64,000 nt of DNA from Agrostemma githago (Eukaryota > Streptophyta > Magnoliopsida > Caryophyllales > Caryophyllaceae): assembly GCA_958450325.1 (NCBI GenBank), contig OY288246.1, positions 37,504,544 through 37,568,543 on the forward strand, given 5' to 3'. The notes under the pieces were generated by a model, which worked only from the letters and a program-made list of their open reading frames with translations, had not been told where the DNA came from and searched no databases. Shown here piece by piece: positions 55,210-64,000 of this stretch; positions within the stretch are counted from its first letter, which is position 1, and each line of letters starts with the position of its first letter. A program made the translations under genes and the position numbers.

Positions 55210-57018
55210 ATGGCAGGAGTTATGAGCTTTGAAGACTCTAGTTTCTTGGGAAGACTAAGGAAAGAACCGGTGGGCGAAATGGACGAACTTCCTGAGTCCA
55301 ATGGTGCAACTAATCCTGAAGTCTACTTGGGAGAAAGAGAAGAAGAAGGAAAGGACTATGAGCTCCCAACATATGGTAATGTTTTAGTACTACGTACACT
55401 TCATGCTAACCCCATCCCACACAACACCGAGCAAAGAGATCAACTTTTTCACACTAAGTGTCTAGTTAACAACAAATGGTGTAGCTTGATCATTAATGGA
55501 GGTAGTTGTACGAATGTCGCCTCTACTGAAATGGTAACTAAGTTAGGTCTAACCACTACTAATCACCCTAGACCATATGCATTACGTTGGTTAGATGATG
55601 GAAACAAAATACAAGTCACAAAACAAGTAAGAGTAGGTTTAACTATGGGGTCTTATGTCGATGAAGTTCTTTGCGATGTTATTCCTATGGATGCTTGTCA
55701 TATACTTTTGGGACGTCCTTGGCAGTTTGATAGGGATGCAGTACACCATGGGAGAAAAAACGAATACGAGTTAAGGGATAAGGGAAAGAAAATCATTCTA
55801 AAACCTATGACTCCCCAAGCTGTTAGAGCTATGACCTCCAACAAAACCAATAAGCCTAACCTTACCATTGAGAGTGAAGTAGAACAGGCTTTAAAAGAGG
55901 AGGAACGTGTCCTTGACATGGGTACTATAGAGGAACCATTTAGGATGGATAATGGGTTTGGAAGGAAACAATTCGAGGAGTTGCCAAAGGAACTGGGTTT
56001 AGTCATTCCTAATGAATTACCAGCTGGTTTGACACCTAGGGAAGATCATGAAGTCTTAAGGCATGAAGGTGTTAAGAACAAAGTCGTGGCTAATGCTCTA
56101 TCTTGTCACTACACACAACCATCCACTTTAGATGCAAGCACGCTTGGATTTGAGACCTTGAAGGACTCCATGGATGCTGATGTACTCACCGAGTGCAAGG
56201 CTGGTGTTCTTGGTACTTTTGTTGAGTTTGTTTTGCAGGTAGATCTTCCTTTTACAAGAAACCATCGTTGTGTCCCAAGGCATCCTATTTCAGAGTGTAT
56301 AACTAGAGAAACTCCGGGAGAAAGACCAGCTGAGCCTTTTGACATGCCCAAGATCTTAGAGGTGATAAAAGAACACTTCTTTTTGCTAAAGATACAAGGG
56401 ATTAATCAGAACATTGGGAGCAAATGCTTAACAAAGCCGTTCTCAAGGAGTCCTTTCAGAACAAGGGAGTACTTACCATTTTTCGAAATGACTCATTTCG
56501 GTGTTTGTTACCCAACAGATGAAGCTAGCAAAGGGCCTGACTTGTACGTTAGAGAAGTAATTCGGGAAAGTATCAAGGAAACCTACAAGGGAAGGTCCAA
56601 CAAAAACAGAAAACCGAGACTCTTCCAAGAGGGTGACTTGGTTTTGGTTCACTCGAGAAAGGAGAGGTTTTCAAGCAAAAGGAAGAACAAATTGAAGCCA
56701 CAAACAGAAGTTCCATACAAGGTATACAACAATACTTTCAAGATGAAGTTGCCGGATAGTTATGAAGTTCATACCACGTCCAAAGTGGGAGATTTTGCTC
56801 TTTATCTTAATGAAGATGGCTGTTCAGAATTGAGGACAATTCCTTCTAAAGGGGGAGGAGATGATCCGAATCAAGGAGCTACCAAAGAGTTCATTAAAGT
56901 CACCTTAGCTCATCATAGTCTTAGTTCAGCCACACTAACACCTCTTGCCAGATTAGTAGTATGCCTACTACAATTGACCCGAATCAAGAAGCTACTAATC
57001 CTAGTAAGGAAGTACTAA
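55210..57018 (+). CDS. Protease-only CRM polyprotein with mutated active site, 602 aa
   Basis: It starts MAGVMSFEDSSFLGRL, keeps a slightly longer Gag stub (DELPESNGATNPEVYLGE) than M, then LVLRTLHANPI and the protease region. The catalytic motif reads IINGGSC instead of IIDGGSC, so the essential Asp is Asn and the protease should be inactive. RT, RNase H and integrase core are gone. A compressed remnant follows (GFETLKDSMDADVLTECK, RNHRCVPRHPISECI, KPRLFQEGDLVLVHSRKERF, DSYEVHTTSKVGDFALYLNE, SELRTIPSKGGGDD). The frame crosses the PPT (56849-56861) and the LTR H junction before stopping. An open frame of 600 codons without a working enzyme is odd and may only reflect youth. Confidence 0.85.
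   Translation: MAGVMSFEDSSFLGRLRKEPVGEMDELPESNGATNPEVYLGEREEEGKDYELPTYGNVLVLRTLHANPIPHNTEQRDQLFHTKCLVNNKWCSLIINGGSCTNVASTEMVTKLGLTTTNHPRPYALRWLDDGNKIQVTKQVRVGLTMGSYVDEVLCDVIPMDACHILLGRPWQFDRDAVHHGRKNEYELRDKGKKIILKPMTPQAVRAMTSNKTNKPNLTIESEVEQALKEEERVLDMGTIEEPFRMDNGFGRKQFEELPKELGLVIPNELPAGLTPREDHEVLRHEGVKNKVVANALSCHYTQPSTLDASTLGFETLKDSMDADVLTECKAGVLGTFVEFVLQVDLPFTRNHRCVPRHPISECITRETPGERPAEPFDMPKILEVIKEHFFLLKIQGINQNIGSKCLTKPFSRSPFRTREYLPFFEMTHFGVCYPTDEASKGPDLYVREVIRESIKETYKGRSNKNRKPRLFQEGDLVLVHSRKERFSSKRKNKLKPQTEVPYKVYNNTFKMKLPDSYEVHTTSKVGDFALYLNEDGCSELRTIPSKGGGDDPNQGATKEFIKVTLAHHSLSSATLTPLARLVVCLLQLTRIKKLLILVRKY
56849..56861 (+). other. Polypurine tract of element G
   Basis: aagggggaggaga directly before the LTR at 56862. 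Confidence 0.85.
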
Positions 57019-57821
57019 AGAGCTCAACGAAGTAATACCAGCTCCTACTTAACTATAGTCCAGCTACATTAGCACTAATAAAGAGTCGTCTTCAATTATG
57101 GAGCTAGCTCGAGTTTGAGCTGAATAAAGGAGCAACTAATCAAGGTGAAATGAAGACATTAACTTGGGTTCACACCCATTCAAGCATGGGAAGTGTACTG
57201 AAGTTATGAGGATGATTATGGGCTGATTGCTAACTTCGTGTTTAGCTCCATGTTCACATGGTGTGCACACTCAAGCTTTGTTTTTGGCTCCATGTTCACA
57301 CAAGGAGCCACGGCTGGTTGCTCTTGGTTTAGCTTTGGTTTTAACTCCTTAGCTTTGGTTTTAGCTCCATGTTTACATTACTTTGTTATTAGCTCCTAGC
57401 TTTGTTATTAGCTCCTTGTTCACATGGTTGTAACTTTGTTTTTGTCACCCTAATCAGCCAAGTTTAAGGTCTGATTGTAGGCTATATATAGCCATTTAGT
57501 TGAATGAATAAGAACATCCAATTTGCATATTAAAAACTTGAGTAAAGCTGAGCTTTCTATTTCGTCCTTGTAGTTTACAAGACAAAGTCTAGAGTGAGTC
57601 GCGTTACAAGCTCTAAACTCGCTATTTCAATCGAGTGTTTGATCTAGCAAACCGCTTTGTTGAAGTATAGGTCTACTTCACCTAGCATACTATCCTTGGT
57701 TACGGTTTATCCTTCCTTAAAACTATCCTTTCTTTCTGTTTTGGTTACTCATTCACGTTCCATTTCAGAATACTAATCCATCTTTACATTCTTGTTTCAA
57801 AGTTCATATCAACTCACATCA
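56975..57821 (+). repeat. CRM-like LTR H (847 bp), flanks do not match
   Basis: TGACCCGAATC (a variant start) to AACTCACATCA, no PBS after it. Left flank acaat lies in the G 3' LTR; right flank gtaag lies in element I. With no TSD and two different hosts, it is best explained as the product of recombination between two insertions. Confidence 0.85.
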
Positions 57822-60527
57822 GTAAGCTCATCAAGAGTACAAAAAGAGTTAGTCTTGTGCTCGGTAAGTACTTCAGCCTCCATGGAGTAATAGTCCTTCC
57901 AATCCTTAATTCCAATTGTGCCTGCACCCAAGGTGGTTGGATGTGTGTTGTTACAAGATAATGTTTTATCCATGCCCTTGACCTTACCCTCTTCATACCT
58001 TAAGATCTCAGGATCTTTACTAGGCATCAGACAGGATGGTATTCCGCTAGAGATAACAGCACCTTGTCCCCTTTGCCACTCTTCTTCATTACCACTCTTA
58101 ATCTTAATGGGTTCCTCTTTGGCGGCTTCCAACTCCTCCCCTTCTATAGCAAGTACTTCCACCTCTTTATTGGCAAACATTGAAAGGCTGGGTTTTCCGA
58201 CTTTGTTAGCTAACATGTTACACACACTTTGAGGGGTCATGGGTTTGAGTATAATTTTCTTTCCCCTATCATTCAATTCATACTCATTCCTCCTCCCATG
58301 GTGAACTACGTCCCTATCAAACTGCCAAGGACGGCCTAGAAGTATGTGACAAGCGTCCATAGGTATAACATCACATAGAATTTCATCAACGTAGGATCCC
58401 ATGGTTAAACCAACCCTCACTTGTTTATTGACCCTTACCTTGTTCCCGTTGTTTAACCAATGTAAGGCATAAGGGTTAGGGTGATTGGTAGTAGCTAGAC
58501 CTAGTTTGTCCACCATTTCAGTTGAGGCAACGTTGGTACAACTACCTCCATCAATGATTAGACTACACCATTTGTCTTTAACTTGACACTTAGTATGGAA
58601 CAGTTGGTCTCTTTGTTCAGTGTCATGTTGAATTGGGTTAGCATGTGGAGTACGTAGTACTAGGAGTGTGTCATAAGCCGGGGGTTCATAAGCCTCAAAG
58701 TCTTCTTCTTCTTCCTCCCCTCCCTCATTAACATTAAAAACAGCTCCTATACGTTGTTCTTCCTCCCATATCTCATCCCTAATGGTGATTACTTCTCTTA
58801 AGGTCACTACTCTTTTGTTAGGACATGCGTTTTTGTAATGACCAAACCCTTGACATTTGAAACAACGTACCTTAGATAGACTAGTTTCAGTGGTTGTTTT
58901 GGGGGTAGACTGAGGTGGGGGTGCGGGGTTGTTCTTAATCACAAGGGGTTGATTAGTATTAGTAGGATTGATTCTATTACTATCATCCGTTCGTGACCAA
59001 GTATGATTCTTACTAGACTCACCCTCATGTCTTCCCTTCCCTTGTGCCTCAATTTTTAGACACAACCCACATAAGGTATCAAAATCAGAATAAGGACACA
59101 AATCAACCGTATTAGCTATACTACGACTTAACACACGCAAGAACCTAGCCATTTTTATTTCTTCATTCTCCTCTACTTCTCCCATTAAAACCAAGTTCTC
59201 AAATTCTTCTATGTATTCACTAACACTCATTTTTCCTTGTACAAGGTTAGCAATCTTTTTGTATAAGGATAACTTGTGCGTAGTTGGGACATACCTGATG
59301 TGAGTTGATATGAACTTTGAAACAAGAATGTAAAGATGGATTAGTATTCTGAAATGGAACGTGAATGAGTAGCCAAAACAGAAAGAAAGGATAGTTTTAA
59401 GGAAGGATAAACCGTAACCAAGGATAGTATGCTAGGTGAAGTAGACCTATACTTCAACAAAGCGGTTGCTAGATCAAACACTCGATTGAAATAGCGAGTT
59501 TAGAGCTTGTAACGCGACTCACTCTAGACTTTGTCTTGTAAACTACAAGGACGAAACAGCAAGCTTAGCTTTACTCAAGTTTTAATTTGCAAATTGGATA
59601 TCTTATTCCTTCAAAATGACCGGCTATTTATAGCCTACAAGAGCCCTTAAACCGGTTGGTTTAGGGTGACAAAAACAAGGCTAAAACTATGTGAACATGG
59701 AGCTAATTACAAAGTAGGGAGCTAATAACAAAGTGGTGTAAACTAGGAGCTAATAACAATGCTAAGTGAAGAGTAATCAGCCGTGGTCCTCTTGTGTGAA
59801 CATGGAGATGAAAACAAAGCTTGAGTAGGAGTAATGAGGCGCGGCAAAGATGTGAACATGGAGCCAAAAACAAGGCTAACAAAGAAGCCTTCAAACGTGC
59901 ACACCATAAGGACACAATCAGCCTCATAACTTCAGTACTCTTCCCATGTTTGATTGGGTGTGAAGCCAGGTTATTGTCTTCAATTAACCGTGATTACTTG
60001 CTTCTTTATTCAGCTCAAACTTGAGCTAGCTCCATTATTGAAGATGACCCCTTATTAGTGCTAATGTAGCTGGACTAAGTTTATGTAGGAGTTAGTATTC
60101 TTTCATTGAGCTCTTTAGTACTTCCTTACTCGGATTAGTAGCTTCTTGATTCGGATCAATACCTCTTACGTAGTTTACGTTTTAAGGACTCCCAAGAAGT
60201 AATCTTACCCTTTCCACTTCTGGTGCGCTGTACCTTAAGCCCTTCATACCAAAGGGAAGCCCCTTTGCTTAGCTTTAGGATGGCGTATTTGCACCTCTCT
60301 TCGTCCTCCAAATCCTTGAAGTCAAAGAGCTTTTCCAAGCTTCTTTCCCACTCCAAGTAAGCTTCAGGATCAGTACCACCGTTAAACTCAGGAAGTTCAG
60401 TTAACTTAATCTTGTCCACCGGTTCTCTTCTTGGTTGGAAGCGAGAATTCTTGGGCTGGAAGTTCTCCAATGCCTTCTTTAGTTGTTCCAGGAAAGTAGG
60501 ATCTTCAAAGTTCAACACTCCTGCCAT
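57822..60527 (-). pseudogene. Gag-protease of element I, interrupted by solo LTR J and truncated
   Basis: The ATG at 60527 starts MAGVLNFEDPTFLEQL; Gag runs to RKLRKRYV-type text at 60164, is interrupted by LTR J, and resumes at 59290 (KKIANLVQGKMSVSEYIEEF). The zinc knuckle is CFKCQGFGHYKNAC and protease has LIIDGGSCTNVAS. After protease come DWKDYYSMEAEVLTEHK and LDEL, as in elements C and N, until the cut at 57822. Apart from J and the truncation the frame is open. Confidence 0.9.
59296..60158 (-). repeat. Solo LTR J (863 bp) in element I gag
   Basis: TGATGTGAG to CGGATCA with perfect TSD atacc (59291-59295 and 60159-60163). Confidence 0.94.
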
Positions 60528-60546
60528 TCTTACGTTTGCTTGATGA

Positions 60547-60563
60547 CCAAAGCTCTGATACCA
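60547..60563 (-). other. Primer binding site, tRNA-iMet type (element I)
   Basis: TGGTATCAGAGCTTTGG on the minus strand. Confidence 0.88.
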
Positions 60564-60567
60564 CTAA

Positions 60568-61436
60568 TGATGTGAATTGATATGAACTTTGAGAGAAGAA
60601 TATGAAGTAGGATTAGTATTCTGAAATGGGACGTGAATGAGTAACCAAAACAGAAAGGAAGGATAGTTTTAAGTAAGGATAAACCGTAACCAAGGATAGT
60701 ATGCTAGGTGAAGTAGACCTATACTTCAACAAAGCGGTTTGCTAGATCAAACACTCGATTGAAATAGCGAGTTTAGAGCTTGTAACGCGACTCATTCTAG
60801 ACTTTGTCTTGTAAACTACAAGGACGAAACAGAAAGCTCAGCTTTACTTTAATATGCAAATTGGATGTTTATTCATTCAAAATGGCCGGCTATATATAGC
60901 CTACAAGAGCCCTTAAACCGGCTGGTTTAGGGTGACAAAAAGAAAGACTAAACCTATTGTGAACTAGGAGCTAATTACAAATTTGGGAGCTAATAACAAA
61001 GTGATGTGAACAAGGAGCTAATAACTATGCTAAGTGAAGAGTAATCAGCCGTGGTCCTCTTGTGTGAACATGGAGATGAAAACAAAGCTTGAGTAGTAGT
61101 AATGAGGCGCGGCAACAATGTGAACAAGGAGCCAAAAACAAAGCCAACAAAGGAGCCTTCAAACGTGCACACCATATGAACACAATCAGCCTCAAACACC
61201 TTCAAAACTTCAGTACTCTTCCCATGTTTGATTGAGTGTGAAACCAAGTTAATGTCTTCATTTAACCGTGATTACTCGCTTCTTTATTCAGCTCAAACTC
61301 GAGCTAGCTCCATAATTGAAGACGACTCTTTATTCGTGCTAATGTAGCTGGCCTATGTTTATGTGGGAGCTAGTACTCTTTAGTTAAGCTCTTTAGTACT
61401 TCCTTACTTGGGCTAGTAGCTTCTTGATTCGGATCA
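60568..61436 (-). repeat. 5' LTR of element I (869 bp)
   Basis: Starts TGATGTGAATTG (one base different from the usual edge) and ends CGGATCA. Confidence 0.92.
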
Positions 61437-63031
61437 CCCTCTCTTGCTCTCCCAGATCCTTGATTCGCTCAGCCAATCGTTCTGCGTGCCCGGCCCTCAA
61501 GTATACCTCTTTCACATCAGTATTAAGTCTCATGGGTGACCTTTCCAGGATTCTGATAGACAAGTCCCTCTTGAAGCGGGAAGCCAGTAGTTCAGAACTA
61601 AAATTGAGTTCAGCAGATGATCCGAATCAAGAAGCCACTAATCCAAGTAAGGAAGTTCTAAAGAGCTCAACTAAAGAATACTAGCTCCTACTTAAGCTTA
61701 GGCCAGCTAGATTAGCAATAATAAGAAGTCATCTTCAATTATGGAGCTAGCTCGAATTTGAGCTGAATAAAGGAGCAACTAATCAAGGTAAAATGAAGAC
61801 ATTAACTTAGGGTCACAATCATTCAAGCATGAGTAATGGACTGAAGTTAAGAAGGTTTTAAAGCTGGTTGTGTTCTCATGGTATACACGGTCAAAAGGCT
61901 ATCTTGTTAGCCTTGTTTTTGGCTCCATGTTCACACCTTTGCCGCGCCTCATTACTCCTACTCAAGCTTTGTTTTCATCTCCATGTTCACACAAGAAGAC
62001 CACGGCTGATTGCTCTTCATCAAACATTGTTTTTAGCTCCATGTTTACATTAGCTTTGTTATTAGCTCCCTACTTTGTAATTAGCTCCATGTTCACATAG
62101 TTTTAGCCTTGTTTTTGTCACCCTAAACCAACCGGTTTAAGGGCTCTTGTAGGCTATATATAGCCGGTCATTTGAAGGAATAAAGATCATCCAATTTGCA
62201 AATTAAAACTTGAGTAAAGCTAAGCTTTCTGTTTCGTCCTTGTAGTTTACAAGACAAAGTCTAGAGTAAGTCGCGTTACAAGCTCTAAACTCGCTATTTC
62301 AATCGAGTGTTTGATCTAGCAACCGCTTTGTTGAAGTATAGGTCTACTTCACCTAGCATAATATCCTTTGTTACGGTTCATTCATCCATAAAACTATCCT
62401 TTCTTTCTGTTTTGGTTACTCATTCACGTTCCATTTCAGAATACTAATCCATCTCTACATTCTTGTTTCAAAGTTCATATCAACTCACATCAGCAGAATA
62501 AGTGGCCAGCTCCATAAACTTGTCGTAATAGTCCTCGACGCTCATGTCGTCCGTCATGGTGACACGATCAAATTCTGCTCTTTTTGCACTACAGATATGT
62601 TCCGGAAAGAACTCCGCCCTCAGCTCTCCTTGGAGACTCTTCCACCCAAAGGTATACTCCCCATAATCTCCTTCCTCATGCTCTGCAATAAGGTTGACAT
62701 AGTTAAGGTGCCACCATAAATCGACCTTGCCACTCAAATAGAATGCAGCTTGATTCATCTCCAAATGCTTCGGACAATTTACGGTCTGGAACACCTTCTT
62801 CATTTCTCTCACCCAGTTCTCTAGCCACGAAGGCCCACCAGTCCGGTCATATTTACTGGGACGAAGGCGTGCTATTGCAGCGCTGATGTCGGTCGCGTCT
62901 GTTGCCTGTATTTTTGGGACGTGGATGTTTCTCAGAGTTTCCAAAAGCGCATCGTTGGTTGCCTTTAAGCGTGCCATTTCCTCGGCACTCGGAGTGGCTG
63001 GGGTAGAACCGGTAGCTGCGTCCTTTGACAT
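61437..63031 (-). pseudogene. Tekay-like Gag, N-terminal part, split by solo LTR K
   Basis: The ATG at 63031 begins MSKDAATGSTPATPSAEEMA. Gag features are PSWLENWVREMKKVFQ, CPKHLEMNQAAFYLSGKVDL and WWHLNYV, then MSVEDYYDKFMELATYSA. Solo LTR K (61618-62492) interrupts here. The same frame resumes at 61617 with ELNFSSELLASRFKRDLSIR, then ILERSPMRLNTDVKEVYLRA and HAERLAERIKDLGEQER, up to the edge of element I at 61437. The zinc knuckle, protease and RT would follow but are missing. Apart from insertions and truncation no stop was seen. Confidence 0.88.
61618..62492 (+). repeat. Solo LTR K (875 bp) in Tekay-like gag
   Basis: TGATCCGAATC to AACTCACATCA with perfect TSD gcaga (61613-61617 and 62493-62497). 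Confidence 0.94.
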
Positions 63032-63374
63032 GATTACTTCAAAACAATAATAACATACACATGAGCCTTAAATGCTCATACATCATAACAATACATTACT
63101 ACTAGCGTTGTAATTACTCATATCATTGTAAACATCGCACTTGTAACTACTCGTAAAATTATGCAATTCAAAGGAGATTCATAACATCACCGCAGACCCA
63201 TCCTATTCTACCCTCTCTTAGTCTCACACGTAGTTACCGGGTCTAAACCAAAAGGGCCGAGGGTTGGTATGAGGACGTCTCCTCAACCAGAGATTTTAAA
63301 TGGGCTCCTAATGGCTTATTACCGGGTTCATTTTATTCTTCCGAAGTTCATTTATACAGGCTCCAGAATCGATC
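63032..63374 (-). other. Tekay-like leader between PBS and gag
   Basis: About 340 bp without a frame or motif, as expected for a 5' untranslated leader. Confidence 0.6.
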
Positions 63375-63386
63375 GCTCTGATACCA
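63375..63386 (-). other. Primer binding site, tRNA-iMet type (Tekay-like element)
   Basis: TGGTATCAGAGC on the minus strand, three bases from the LTR at 63390. Confidence 0.85.
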
Positions 63387-63389
63387 CTT

Positions 63390-64000
63390 TGTAACACCCT
63401 CATTTGTCCAGGAGACTTAACAAGACATCAAAAACAAATACGAGTGTTACCATCTCGGTAAACCGAGGTAGCAGACATCATTACTCACAATAATAGAGTG
63501 TCCAAACGTACAACTTAATAACAGATTATAGAAATTCAGTCTTCAAACCAAACAATAAAAAGTATTCATGATAGTCTAATAAATAAGATGGAATAAAAAG
63601 TATCCCGAGTCAAAAGCACATTCGATCAAGCACCTGAATACATCTCTGCTCCCCAAATGACCATAACCGTCAAGTGGATCATCACAGACACCAGAAATAC
63701 ACACAAGATCATTTTACGATAACATTAAACCACATCATCAATACCATCATTCCTATCATCCCTATCGCGACCGCAGTCACGCCCCGTCAGTCCGAGTGTG
63801 CACACCGCTCCTAGGCTCTCCTAGGAGGAAACATTAGGGAAGGTCCCGAGATCAACCAGGCCTAGCTAGTCCTAGCTAGCTTCTCTTAATCGGTACACAA
63901 CCGTAATTTCAATATCATCATTATACCATTACATATCATACAGTATGCATACATACAACGTAAACCGAGTAAGGATAACCTTACCTAATTAGCATGTCAC
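63390..64000 (-). repeat. 5' LTR of the Tekay-like element, start only
   Basis: TGTAACACCC at the edge, matching 35855 onward with several small indels (for example the bases at 36060-36120 and 36238-36260 are missing here). It continues past the window. Confidence 0.88.

Larger units (their letters stand above)
55029..56974 (+). mobile_element. CRM-like element G, doubly reduced, both ends damaged
   Basis: Only the last 140 bp or so of the 5' LTR remain (55029-55168), then PBS, ORF, PPT and the first 113 bp of the 3' LTR (56862-56974), which is cut by LTR H. It lacks both Gag and RT-IN. The 5' truncation abuts Tekay RNase H around the shared cttca. Confidence 0.88.
57822..61436 (-). mobile_element. 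CRM-like element I, gag-type, 3' part missing, split by solo LTR J
   Basis: 5' LTR 60568-61436 (869 bp), PBS 60547-60563, gag-protease, then an abrupt end at 57822 against LTR H. Right flank ccctc (61437-61441) is Tekay gag. Confidence 0.9.
35855..64000 (-). mobile_element. Tekay-like chromovirus (minus), host of nested CRM-like elements; extends past the window
   Basis: 3' LTR 35855-37868, PPT, chromodomain-integrase-RNase H pieces, gag, tRNA-iMet-type PBS, and the start of the 5' LTR at 63390. Element F, the G/H/I/J block and solo LTR K are inserted. Protease and RT are missing between gag (61437) and RNase H (55028), deleted together with parts of G and I. gttac (35850-35854) is the left TSD candidate; the right one is outside. 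Confidence 0.88.

Overview
The window is repeat-only nuclear DNA from a flowering plant. I see no intact host gene, no tRNA or rRNA gene and no CRISPR array. Almost every base belongs to Ty3/gypsy LTR retrotransposons of three plant clades (CRM-like centromeric chromovirus, Tekay-like chromovirus, Athila-like), plus one LINE remnant and one FAR1/MULE-like fragment. The clade calls are read from protein motifs and primer-binding sites and were not tested by database search. About 25 complete or partial LTRs of one CRM-like superfamily are present. They start TGATCCGAAT, end AACTCACATCA, have a tRNA-iMet-type PBS and an AAGGGGGAGGAGA polypurine tract, and their reading frame runs through the PPT into the 3' LTR. 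That density, with CRM-like copies inserted into each other, suggests centromeric or pericentromeric sequence. Layout: 1-2325 is the 5' part of CRM-like element A (minus), inserted in plus-strand LTR Z (2326-3099). 3100-3283 is a FAR1-like fragment. 3284-28872 is a non-autonomous Athila-like element (minus, tRNA-Asp PBS, no RT) split by four CRM-like elements: B (6343-11288) and C (13300-17307) in its interior, D (19485-23106) and E (23336-28241) in its 5' LTR. 28873-29098 is unassigned. 29099-30828 is a truncated L1-type LINE (minus). 30829-33353 is a recombinant CRM-like element O (plus). 33354-35854 is a decayed ATHILA ORF-1-like region (plus). 35855 to beyond 64000 is a Tekay-like element (minus). 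It contains F (38075-53370), which holds solo LTR L and element M (39738-48631), which in turn holds element N (44523-48435). It also contains the rearranged block G/H/I/J (55029-61436) and solo LTR K (61618-62492). The main biological point is a division of coding content among CRM-like copies that share LTR ends, PBS and PPT. Elements A, B, E and M have lost Gag but keep protease-RT-RNase H-integrase. Elements C, D and N keep Gag-protease but have lost RT, RNase H and the integrase core; I and O look like broken members of that class. G has lost both and has a mutated protease. F is the only copy with the full Gag-Pol order, and it is broken by a nonsense codon, indels and nested insertions. 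Uninterrupted frames remain only in M (pol-type) and in C and N (gag-type), so a two-part, mutually complementing retrotransposon system is a reasonable hypothesis. A second unusual feature is a 437-bp direct duplication flanking element B, where 5 bp is expected. LTR differences counted by eye follow nesting order (N fewest, then M, then F).
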